Below are positions 44,046 to 51,047 of a stretch of 51,047 bases of DNA, piece by piece. The position numbers and the translations under genes are program-made. The DNA is from Gammaproteobacteria bacterium. GTDB taxonomy: Bacteria > Pseudomonadota > Gammaproteobacteria > GCF-002020875. The stretch lies in assembly GCA_018648825.1 (NCBI GenBank), contig JABGQL010000073.1:2118-53164 (forward strand), in the 5' to 3' direction. How positions within the stretch are numbered: the first letter of the stretch is position 1; every line of letters starts with the position of its first letter. The notes under the pieces are model-generated. The model made no database searches. It saw only the letters and a list, made by a program, of their open reading frames with translations, and was not told the origin of the DNA.

Positions 44046-45898
44046 ACCGTCCCCCTATCCTGCTGTTACTACTGTTGTTGAGCGCCCCGTTACAGGCGAA
44101 GGTCTCTGATTACACCCCCACCGATGTCTATGCCGAGGCGGAGTGGCTGCAGCAGCAGGTGCTGCTGTTGCGTAAAATTAACCAGGTTACCACCCCCTAC
44201 CCGCTACGTAAGCGAGTCCCTGGGAAGGCCCCACGCCATGTGCTACAGAAGGGGCTGGAGGTATTAGAGAAGCTCAACCGTCTGCGGCAGATTGATCGCC
44301 TCGGTGCAATCACCATCCCCCCGTTTCCTGCACGACAGATCACCCCCAATGAGGTCTATGTGCTGATGGTGCGCTTGGGAGGTGAGGCCGCACTGATTCT
44401 GCAGGAAAAGGAGCAGAATTTGCAGCAGAAGAAGAAGAAGATGGAGGAGGAGAGAACCCCCAGTGATGTCTACCGCCTGCTACATGAGATCTCCGATGCC
44501 CTCAATCCCGTGATCGGGGTGCGCGGAGTGACCCCGCCGGAGGTCTATGCCCTCTCCGAGCGTGTACTGGACAATGTCCGCTTTCTTCGTACCTCACAAA
44601 ATCGGCATGATCCAGTTGAAGCACCACAGCAGAGGGAGGGGCAGTTATCGAACCATGCGCTGCAGTCGGCGGTGCGGTTTGATCATGATCTGGCAGAGCT
44701 GCAGTACAATTTGTGGATCGAGCCGATGCAGGTGTTACCAGCAGCGCGTAGAAAGATTTCGCCTACCGATGTTTATGACCGCTTGTTGAATACCCTAGCC
44801 GAGCTGCAGCGTACTAAATACCGTTTGGGGTTGGAGCGTAACTTCGATTCCCCTCTGCTCGATCTGCAGCGCACCCCGGATGATGTGGTCTATAACATGG
44901 AGCTGGCGCAGCGTCTGCTACCTGATCTCCGTGGTAACGAACGGCTGCAGTTCGCTTCTCAGACCCTGCACAAGCGCCCTGAGCATGTCTATGCGGTGGT
45001 CTCCCACGCCTTGGTTGAGCTAAACCAGTATCAGCAGCAGCGCGGAATTGTCGCACTACCGGAGGCGGTGGGGTTGATTGAACTGCTGGAGCCGCGCCAT
45101 GTCTACTTCAAGGCGCTGGATGTGATGGAGCAGCTGAGCCAGATGCGAGAACAGCACAACATGGGGAGGCTGGCCCTGCCCGACTTTCCGCAGCGTGCGA
45201 TCACCCCGGATCAGGTATATGATCTGGCGATCCGTCTGGATGTGGAGCTGGAGCTGCTCTATCGCAAGGGGGGCATGGAGGAGTTTCAAAGCTATACCAG
45301 TGAACTGGGCCATGCGCAGCGTGTTATCGGCGAGTTGACCACATCGCGCACCCCCTCTGAGGTCTATCAGCGCTGGGGTGAGCTGGGCAGCCTGATCAGG
45401 CTGTTGAGTGGGCGCTCGGCGAAGGCGGCAGATATTAATCGCCGTCTGCGCCTACTGCAGGCTGAACTGGAGCTGATTTCTGCAGCACGCGGGGTGCAGT
45501 TGCCCAGTGAGGATTGCTGTAGTGTGGGGGTAGAACAGGGCAGCCATCTGCAGATGGTGGAGAAGGCTGTACGGGCAGGTAAGCAGCTCTACCGCCTACA
45601 TCACCATGTCGGGCTGCTGGATAGTCGTCTGCATAGCTATGCCTCAGCGGTTCAGAAGGGGCGACAGTGGGTGATGGATGAGCTCGGGATACTGCTGGTC
45701 AACAGCCGCAGCATCAAACAGCATCTGGGTATTGCACAGCTCGCTGAGGTGGATGCAGAGGTAGTGATCAGTGCCGATGCCACGGCGTTGAAAGAGGATA
45801 ACCGCAAGCGCATGAGGCAGATCAACGCACTACTGCAACGGCTGCTGGGTGAGGGTGAGTCTGTCGTTTCCGTTCAGACCTCGGAGCCACAGCCATGA
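44042..45898 (+). CDS. Secreted protein built of about eleven TP-x-x-VY repeats, unknown function
   Basis: 618 residues with a signal peptide (MNRPPILLLLLLLSAPLQAK). The rest is largely helical and carries a recurring motif [TS]-P-x-[DEH]-V-Y about every 45-60 residues: TPTDVY, APRHVL, TPNEVY, TPSDVY, TPPEVY, SPTDVY, TPDDVV, RPEHVY, EPRHVY, TPDQVY, TPSEVY. Each is followed by a leucine-rich helix, suggesting an alpha solenoid. No known family was recognised; a coiled-coil-like KKKKMEEER patch lies near 138. Four-base overlaps on both sides tie it to the PhnD-like protein and the Cache kinase, so it probably bridges ligand binding and the kinase in the periplasm. Confidence 0.8.
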   Translation: MNRPPILLLLLLLSAPLQAKVSDYTPTDVYAEAEWLQQQVLLLRKINQVTTPYPLRKRVPGKAPRHVLQKGLEVLEKLNRLRQIDRLGAITIPPFPARQITPNEVYVLMVRLGGEAALILQEKEQNLQQKKKKMEEERTPSDVYRLLHEISDALNPVIGVRGVTPPEVYALSERVLDNVRFLRTSQNRHDPVEAPQQREGQLSNHALQSAVRFDHDLAELQYNLWIEPMQVLPAARRKISPTDVYDRLLNTLAELQRTKYRLGLERNFDSPLLDLQRTPDDVVYNMELAQRLLPDLRGNERLQFASQTLHKRPEHVYAVVSHALVELNQYQQQRGIVALPEAVGLIELLEPRHVYFKALDVMEQLSQMREQHNMGRLALPDFPQRAITPDQVYDLAIRLDVELELLYRKGGMEEFQSYTSELGHAQRVIGELTTSRTPSEVYQRWGELGSLIRLLSGRSAKAADINRRLRLLQAELELISAARGVQLPSEDCCSVGVEQGSHLQMVEKAVRAGKQLYRLHHHVGLLDSRLHSYASAVQKGRQWVMDELGILLVNSRSIKQHLGIAQLAEVDAEVVISADATALKEDNRKRMRQINALLQRLLGEGESVVSVQTSEPQP

Positions 45899-48354
45899 GG
45901 ATGCGTCTCGCCTATAAGCTGGCCCTGCTGACGCTACTGGTTGCCGGTGGCGCGGTGGTGATGTTGGCTTGGCTCGCTTCGACCAATGCCAGTCGTTTGT
46001 TGGAGCAGGAGGCGCTGGTCCGCCTGAAGGAGAATGTCAATCAGGGCAGTATCGCATTTGAGCGCTCCTTCGAGACGGTTAAGGGTGACCTCAGTCTGCT
46101 CAAGCACACCCCGGCACTGGGGGGGGTGATTCGGGCCATCCAGGGGGGCGGGTATGATGATCAGCTCAACGAGACCCGCACAGGTTGGGAGCATCGCCTT
46201 CAAGAGGTATTTCGCACGGTGATGCAGCAGCGTAGCTACTACAGTCAGGTGCGCCTGATTGGTCTGCAGGAGGGAGGGCGTGAACTGGTACGGCTGGATC
46301 GTGTCGGGGGCAGTATTGAGGTGGTCCCCGCAGAACGTCTGCAACAGAAGGGGCAGCGGCCCTATCTGCAGCAGGCAGCCATGCTTGCAGAGGAGGCGAT
46401 CTATTTTTCCGAGGTGACGCTGAACCGGGAGCGGGGGCGTATTGTGGTGCCATGGGAGCCGATGTTGCGGCTGGCAACCCCGGTGTTCGATCCACAGAGC
46501 GGGGCGGTGTTTGGGGTGCTGGTATTGAATATCCACTTTGACCGTTTCACCCGTCCACTACGCCAGAAAGTGCTGGAGGATTCGTTTTATCTACTGGCCA
46601 ACGGGCGTGGAGAGTATCTGATTCATCCGCAGAGTGAGAAGCGTTTCTCCTTCGAGATTGAGGAGCGTGAAGAGAGCCTGCTGCTGGACTATCCTCAGAT
46701 GGATCTACAGGCTGAGTTGGAACACTGGAGAGAGCGGGATGAGTTGGATCATGAGCATAGCTCCACCAGACAGCTAAAAGGGCAGGGGGTTGGGGTCACC
46801 CTGCGCCCGTTCTATTTTGATCCGCTGCACCCCGAACGTTACCTGATTCTGGGGACGGTCGCCTCCAGCCAAGTGCTGGAGCAGCAGGCGGCGGGGTTCC
46901 GTCAACAGTTGGCGCTGCTGGTATTGCTGGTAGTGATTGGGGTTACCATTGCCACCGCGTTGATGGTGCAGTGGATGACTCGCCCCGTTCGTGAATTGAC
47001 CCTAGCGGCTGATCGCATCTCACAGGGAGATGAGGTGGTCAGGATCGACACCAGTAGCGGGGATGAGGTGGGGGCGTTGGCGCGCTCCTTCGATACCATG
47101 CTCAGCCACCTGCAGCAGTCAAGACGCTTTGCAGAGCAGGTGATTACGGCTGCCCCAGTGGGTATGGTGGTGCTGCAGGCGGGACGCATTGTGGTTGCCA
47201 ACCCCCGTTTTGGTGAGTTGCTGGGGCAGTGGGAGGTGGAGGATAAGGTAGAGCACCTATTGGTAGCGGGGCAGCTGGCGGCAGAGCCGCTGGATCTGCT
47301 TCTGCAGGGGGTGCGTCAGCGCCAGCCACTGGAGGGGGTGGAGTCGGCGAGCGGGAATAAAATACTCTCCTTTACCTTGGTGCAGATGGGACAGCGTGGG
47401 AATGCGCCTGAGGAGCAGGCAGTTAATGAGAACTCCAAAGAGCAGTTATGGCTGTTGCTGGTGGATGATGTGACCGAGGCCCGTCAGGCGGCACAAGCGT
47501 TGCAACGGGTCTCCACCGAGGTGGCCTACCAGTCGGGGATGTCGGAGATGTCGACCTCGGTACTGCACAATATCGGTAATGCGATCAACTCCATCGGTGA
47601 GCGCACCCATCAGCTGGATGAGGAACGTCAGGATCTATTAGAGGTGGCGGGCCTGCTGCAGCAGAGAGTGGAGCAGGCGAAGAGCGTGATGCAGAAGCAG
47701 GGGGTAGCAGAGACGGAAGTGCAGGAGATGCTGGAGATGTTTGAGCGTACCCCAGAGATTTTGCGAGAGTTGAACAGTGAGGGGTTGCAGGAGAATATCA
47801 GTGAAATCCGTACTGGAGTGGCGCATATTGCCGATATCGTGCGGGTACAGCAGACCCTCGCCAAAGATGGAGCGGGTGCTGGGGGTAGCTTCTCTGAGAA
47901 CTTTAATCTGCTAGATGCGGTAGAGGATGCTCACTCTCTGTTGTCGACCTCGCTGCAGAAACGCAGTATCGTCTTTGTACCGCAGGTTGAGGTGGGGGAG
48001 ATTCGTATGCCCCGCAACCCCTTTGTACAGATGTTGGGCAACTTGCTGAAGAATGCGATGGAGGCGATCGATGCCAATGCGGCAGTGAGTGGGAGTGGGT
48101 TGATTCGTCTGCGTGCGGAGGTCGATCCAGAGGATGCTAATCTCTTTGTGATACGCTTGATCGATAACGGTTGTGGTATCAAGCTGGGAAGGTTGGCCTC
48201 TATCTTCCGTTTTGGTGAGACCAACAAGCAGCAGGGGAGTGGCTTTGGGCTGCACTCGGTGGCCAATTTTGTACAGTCAAACGGCGGCTCCATTGCGGTG
48301 GAGAGTGAGGGCGCGGGTCGCGGATCGACCTTTGTCGTGCGGTTGCCACGGTAA
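45895..48354 (+). CDS. Cache-HAMP-PAS sensor histidine kinase
   Basis: 819 residues. Membrane helix about 8-28, large dCache-like periplasmic region (about 45-335, LATPVFDPQSGAVFGVLVLNIHFD), helix about 345-362, HAMP (about 363-415), PAS (about 420-540) and kinase. The acceptor His is in STSVLHNIGNAINSI (about 557), a HNIGN-type phosphotransfer helix rather than the classic H-E-x-x-x-P. The ATPase has the N box (NLLKNAMEAID), G1 (DNGCGI) and G2 (GSGFGLHS). It starts inside the repeat-protein stop and is followed 37 bases later by the hybrid kinase. Confidence 0.88.
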   Translation: MRMRLAYKLALLTLLVAGGAVVMLAWLASTNASRLLEQEALVRLKENVNQGSIAFERSFETVKGDLSLLKHTPALGGVIRAIQGGGYDDQLNETRTGWEHRLQEVFRTVMQQRSYYSQVRLIGLQEGGRELVRLDRVGGSIEVVPAERLQQKGQRPYLQQAAMLAEEAIYFSEVTLNRERGRIVVPWEPMLRLATPVFDPQSGAVFGVLVLNIHFDRFTRPLRQKVLEDSFYLLANGRGEYLIHPQSEKRFSFEIEEREESLLLDYPQMDLQAELEHWRERDELDHEHSSTRQLKGQGVGVTLRPFYFDPLHPERYLILGTVASSQVLEQQAAGFRQQLALLVLLVVIGVTIATALMVQWMTRPVRELTLAADRISQGDEVVRIDTSSGDEVGALARSFDTMLSHLQQSRRFAEQVITAAPVGMVVLQAGRIVVANPRFGELLGQWEVEDKVEHLLVAGQLAAEPLDLLLQGVRQRQPLEGVESASGNKILSFTLVQMGQRGNAPEEQAVNENSKEQLWLLLVDDVTEARQAAQALQRVSTEVAYQSGMSEMSTSVLHNIGNAINSIGERTHQLDEERQDLLEVAGLLQQRVEQAKSVMQKQGVAETEVQEMLEMFERTPEILRELNSEGLQENISEIRTGVAHIADIVRVQQTLAKDGAGAGGSFSENFNLLDAVEDAHSLLSTSLQKRSIVFVPQVEVGEIRMPRNPFVQMLGNLLKNAMEAIDANAAVSGSGLIRLRAEVDPEDANLFVIRLIDNGCGIKLGRLASIFRFGETNKQQGSGFGLHSVANFVQSNGGSIAVESEGAGRGSTFVVRLPR

Positions 48355-48391
48355 CAGGGACGGATACAGGGATGGATAGGGAATTTTAGGG

Positions 48392-50317
48392 ATGGAACAG
48401 AGTAATAACCGAGTACTGGTCATTGATGATGATGAGAAGATGTTGCAGACCTATCGCGACATCCTCACTCAGCGCGTCAGCCGTGCCGCCCGTCTGCTGG
48501 GGAAAGTTGAGGGAGGAGATGCCGAAGGGAGTCGTAGTGGTGGCTTTGCGTTGACCACAGCCTCCCAAGGGCTGGAGGGGGTTGATGCGGTTCGTCAGGC
48601 CAACAATGACAACACCCCCTATGCGCTCGCCTTTATCGATATGCGGATGCCTCCGGGTATCGATGGACTGGAGACCACTCGCAGGATTCGTGAGCTGGAT
48701 AGCCGCATCTATATCGTGATTGTTACCGCACACTCGGACCGCACCATTGAGGAGCTGCACCGGGCTGCGGGTTACAATATTCTGTTGCTGCGTAAGCCTT
48801 TTAACCGTGAAGAGATTCTGCAGTTTGCTCACACCTTTACCCAGTCTTGGGTGCGGGATCAGCAGTTGAGCCAACAGCAGCAAGAGTTGATGCAGCATCA
48901 CGACTACCTAGACAGCATTCTGCAGTCGATGCAGGAGGGGTTATTGGTCGTGGATGAGAGTAGAAAGGTCAGCGACTGTAATCAGGCGTTCTGTCAGTTT
49001 ATGGAGGAGCCCCGTGAGGTGCTGATTGGAAAAGCGCTGAATACCCTATTTCTGGAGGAGGGGGTTGGAGCCAATTGCGTAGAGGCAACGCTGCGTACCG
49101 CCTCCGGTGAAGAGATTCCGGTGCGGCTGTCGAGTACACAGCTGCAGACCGGAAGAGGGGTGCCGATTGTGGTGCAGGATATGAGGGGGCTGTTGAATGC
49201 GGAGCGTATCCGACAGGCGGGCGAGGCCAAGGACGATTTTCTTGCCTCGATGAGCCATGAACTGCGTACCCCATTGACCTCGATTATCGGCAACAGTGAG
49301 CTGCTGTTGGAACGGGAGCAAGATGGTGAACGGCTGGAGATCCTACGCTCCATTGAGGTTGCGGGCCGCAGTCAGCTGGCGTTGGTGAATGATATTCTCG
49401 ATCTGTCGAAGATTGAGTCGGGAAAATTCACTATCAGTGAGGCCCCTTTTGATCTCTCGGTTTTGTTGCAGGATATGGTGCGTACCTTCACTACGGGGAT
49501 GCAGGATTCCGGTTTGCGGTTTCAACTGGTTCAGCAGGTAGAGAGTCGTTATCAGCTACTGGGAGATGCGCAACGCATCAGTCAGGTGCTGAGTAACCTG
49601 CTCGGTAATGCGATGAAATTTACCCATCAAGGAGGCGTGACCCTGACTGCAGAGCAGCGGGAGGGGCAGCTCTGTTTTAGTGTTAATGATAGTGGGATTG
49701 GTATCTCCCCAGAGATGCAACAGCGCCTCTTTCAGCGTTTTGAACAGGGTGATGGTTCGATCTCTCGTCGTTTTGGAGGGAGTGGGCTTGGGCTCTATAT
49801 CTCGAGCTGTATTGCCGAGTTGATGGGGGGCACAATTACGTTAGAGAGTGAAGAGGGGCGGGGGGCAACCTTCCTCTTCTCTGTGCCGTTTAAGGTGAGT
49901 ACAGAGTGCTCTCTGTCGAAGCCTAAGCCATCGCAGGTTGATTCATCCTCTGAGAAGGTGCAAGGACGGGTGTTGGTGGCTGAGGATACGCCAGAGCTGC
50001 AACTGTTGGTGCGTCGTATGCTGGAAAGGATGGGTGCTACGGTGTCCGTTGTAGATAATGGTCAGGAGGCGGTTAATCTGGCGACAGCGCAGCCGTTTGA
50101 TCTGATTTTTATGGATATGCAGATGCCGGTGATGGATGGGATCGAGGCGACGCAGCTTCTCAAGGCTCGAGAGCACTGCCCACCGATTGTGGCATTGACC
50201 GCCAATGTGATGCAGAAACATCGGGAGCAGTTTGATCAGGCGGGGTGTGATGGTTTTCTTGCCAAGCCTATCAACAGGCAGGGGTTGCAGCAGGTGTTGA
50301 AGCAGTATCTTTCGTAG
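48392..50317 (+). CDS. Hybrid REC-PAS-histidine kinase-REC protein
   Basis: 641 residues, cytoplasmic. N-terminal receiver (about 1-150) with IDDDE, phospho-Asp in FIDMRMPPGIDG (about 82) and KKPF-like LRKPF, and an unusual insertion between helix 1 and strand 2 shared with the protein at 15232. A coiled segment and PAS domain (about 175-275) follow, then HisKA with MSHELRTPLTSIIGNSELLL (His about 289), HATPase (ATP-binding DSGIGISPEM and GGSGLGLYIS), and a C-terminal receiver (FMDMQMPVMDG). No DNA-binding output, so it feeds a further phosphorelay. Likely takes phosphate from the adjacent Cache kinase via the first receiver. Confidence 0.9.
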   Translation: MEQSNNRVLVIDDDEKMLQTYRDILTQRVSRAARLLGKVEGGDAEGSRSGGFALTTASQGLEGVDAVRQANNDNTPYALAFIDMRMPPGIDGLETTRRIRELDSRIYIVIVTAHSDRTIEELHRAAGYNILLLRKPFNREEILQFAHTFTQSWVRDQQLSQQQQELMQHHDYLDSILQSMQEGLLVVDESRKVSDCNQAFCQFMEEPREVLIGKALNTLFLEEGVGANCVEATLRTASGEEIPVRLSSTQLQTGRGVPIVVQDMRGLLNAERIRQAGEAKDDFLASMSHELRTPLTSIIGNSELLLEREQDGERLEILRSIEVAGRSQLALVNDILDLSKIESGKFTISEAPFDLSVLLQDMVRTFTTGMQDSGLRFQLVQQVESRYQLLGDAQRISQVLSNLLGNAMKFTHQGGVTLTAEQREGQLCFSVNDSGIGISPEMQQRLFQRFEQGDGSISRRFGGSGLGLYISSCIAELMGGTITLESEEGRGATFLFSVPFKVSTECSLSKPKPSQVDSSSEKVQGRVLVAEDTPELQLLVRRMLERMGATVSVVDNGQEAVNLATAQPFDLIFMDMQMPVMDGIEATQLLKAREHCPPIVALTANVMQKHREQFDQAGCDGFLAKPINRQGLQQVLKQYLS

Positions 50318-50352
50318 TTAGGAGTCTGTTCGAGAAACTAGAATGATCGTAT

Positions 50353-50601
50353 TCACTGCAGCTGACGCTGTCGTATAAATTCTACCAGTGCAGTGCTCAT
50401 CTGGCTTGATTCCATTGATTCTGCCTGCTGAAGCAGATCTAGTGCCTCATTATGGTGTTGCTGAGTCAATGCCTGAAGTGCCTCTATAATCAACTGCTCT
50501 CTCTGCTGCTCAATATGCAGCAGCAGTTCAAGCTCCATGCCGCAGCGGTGGCACTGCTCACCACCACGGTAACGGGCACGACAGTTGGGACATTTATCCA
50601 T
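50353..50601 (-). CDS. Small zinc-ribbon protein with helical tail
   Basis: 82 residues. Four cysteines in CPNCRARY...CHRCGME form a zinc ribbon in the first 21 residues; the rest is Gln/Glu/Leu-rich helix resembling a TPR unit (ALQALTQQHHNEALDLLQQA). Unknown function. Downstream of the Hsp70-like gene on the same strand, 97 bases apart with the hairpin repeat between them, so it may be a chaperone-associated factor. Confidence 0.6.
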   Translation of the reverse strand: MDKCPNCRARYRGGEQCHRCGMELELLLHIEQQREQLIIEALQALTQQHHNEALDLLQQAESMESSQMSTALVEFIRQRQLQ

Positions 50602-50631
50602 ATTAATCAGTAATTCTCACTGTTCTTGGCT

Positions 50632-50670
50632 CCTTCCCCATTGAGGGGGAAGGGTGGGATGGGGGGGGGG
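50632..50670. repeat. Second copy of the CCTTCCCC-ATTG-AGGGGGAAGG hairpin repeat
   Basis: Nearly identical over 39 bases to 34724-34762, differing in the T/G after the stem and at one position in the G-run. Same orientation. Located between the Hsp70-like and zinc-ribbon genes. Confidence 0.75.
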
Positions 50671-50698
50671 ATGATTTAACCGAGGATTCTGAAAATTG

Positions 50699-51047
50699 TT
50701 ACTCAATATAGTGGAAAAATTCTTGTAGCTCTTCCACTGCAGAGTGAATCGCCTTCTCCTCGGCTTGGTCGATTCCATCCTGAATCGCCTCGATAATCTC
50801 GATCAGATCCTCTTGGTCAGTTTCATTGAGTGCGCCCATTCTCTCTCTGGCCAGTTTGATCTGCTGCTGTGCCTCTTTAATTTGTGAATCGATACCATCG
50901 GCAGCAGATTCGTCCTCTAGCTGTGACTCCTCATCATCACTGAATAGCTGTTCGATACGCGCTCTGGCCTCTACCATTTTATCTTCATCCAGTCGTCCGA
51001 TGGCATTGTCAATCACCAGCTCCTCCTCCCTGCCGGTCTCCTTCTCC
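50699..51047 (-). CDS. C-terminal part of a possible Hsp70-family protein (N terminus beyond window)
   Basis: Open from the window edge to TAA at 50699-50701, about 116 codons. The first visible residues (EKETGREEELVIDNAIGRL) resemble the end of an Hsp70 substrate-binding sandwich (the TGREE stretch), and the remainder is an acidic, helical lid-like tail. No ATPase domain is in the window, so the assignment is tentative; another coiled-coil protein is possible. Confidence 0.4.
   Translation of the reverse strand, partial: EKETGREEELVIDNAIGRLDEDKMVEARARIEQLFSDDEESQLEDESAADGIDSQIKEAQQQIKLARERMGALNETDQEDLIEIIEAIQDGIDQAEEKAIHSAVEELQEFFHYIE

Noticed and set aside
1..51047. CRISPR array, tRNA/rRNA genes, transposases or phage genes
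   Set aside because: None was seen on either strand by eye; long overlapping antisense frames are shadows of the annotated genes in a GC-balanced sequence.

Overview
The window reads as a gene-dense segment of a proteobacterial chromosome, most likely from a facultatively anaerobic gammaproteobacterium. The taxon is inferred from gene content (UbiUVT, UbiM, YhcC, CnoX, PhhB, BluB, NIT-type chemoreceptors), not from a marker gene. No rRNA, tRNA, CRISPR array, insertion sequence or prophage was seen. Coding density is high and most genes are coupled by 1-4 base overlaps or short gaps.

Left arm (1-9.2 kb, minus strand): a truncated FAD-type protoporphyrinogen oxidase; a radical SAM/SPASM protein of the AhbD/NirJ type with a tail of PCP_red-like domains; a tandem UspA protein with a second PCP_red array; a secreted cupredoxin-like protein with a 37-residue membrane peptide; and a large HEAT-repeat protein. 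PCP_red is the domain at the C terminus of the BchB/ChlB subunit of protochlorophyllide reductase, so the block suggests tetrapyrrole handling outside photosynthesis.

Divergent to it (9.6-15.1 kb, plus strand): two small membrane proteins, a CydA-superfamily oxidase-like subunit without a CydB partner, a membrane-anchored dihaem cytochrome c, and an 813-residue fusion of three cytochrome c sites to an ethylbenzene-dehydrogenase-gamma-like heme b domain. This looks like a cytochrome c-linked bd-like respiratory module.

Centre (15.2-24.3 kb): a stand-alone receiver protein, a small membrane protein, an SLC13-type permease, then four coupled genes: two dihaem peroxidase (MauG/BCCP) proteins, a Tat-exported Rieske subunit and an AioA-family molybdopterin oxidoreductase. 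This gene set is the signature of the dissimilatory iodate reductase locus (idrA, idrB, idrP1, idrP2), here in the order P-P-B-A. A perfect intrinsic terminator follows it. The promoter regions of this operon and of the bd-like module carry the same paired palindrome (TGAAY-N5-GTTCA, two copies 53-55 bp apart), so one regulator probably controls both.

Right arm: a NIT-HAMP-CZB chemoreceptor behind a perfect FNR-type box with a PAS/degenerate-GGDEF/EAL protein; YhcC plus UbiM and then ubiUVT, placing O2-dependent and O2-independent ubiquinone hydroxylation side by side; CnoX, a YkgJ-type protein and PhhB on the minus strand; a metallo-beta-lactamase hydrolase, BluB, a second NIT-HAMP-CZB chemoreceptor and a TauD/TfdA oxygenase. 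A four-gene signalling operon follows (42.7-50.3 kb): a PhnD-like binding protein, an unrecognised secreted protein built from about eleven TP-x-x-VY repeats, a Cache sensor kinase and a hybrid REC-PAS-kinase-REC protein. The window ends in a zinc-ribbon protein and a possible Hsp70 C terminus.

Overall the region suggests an organism that switches between O2 and an oxyanion acceptor (iodate is the best candidate), with dedicated oxidase, quinone, chemotaxis and sensory genes close together. Function is inferred from family resemblance and context; nothing was computed beyond reading the sequence.
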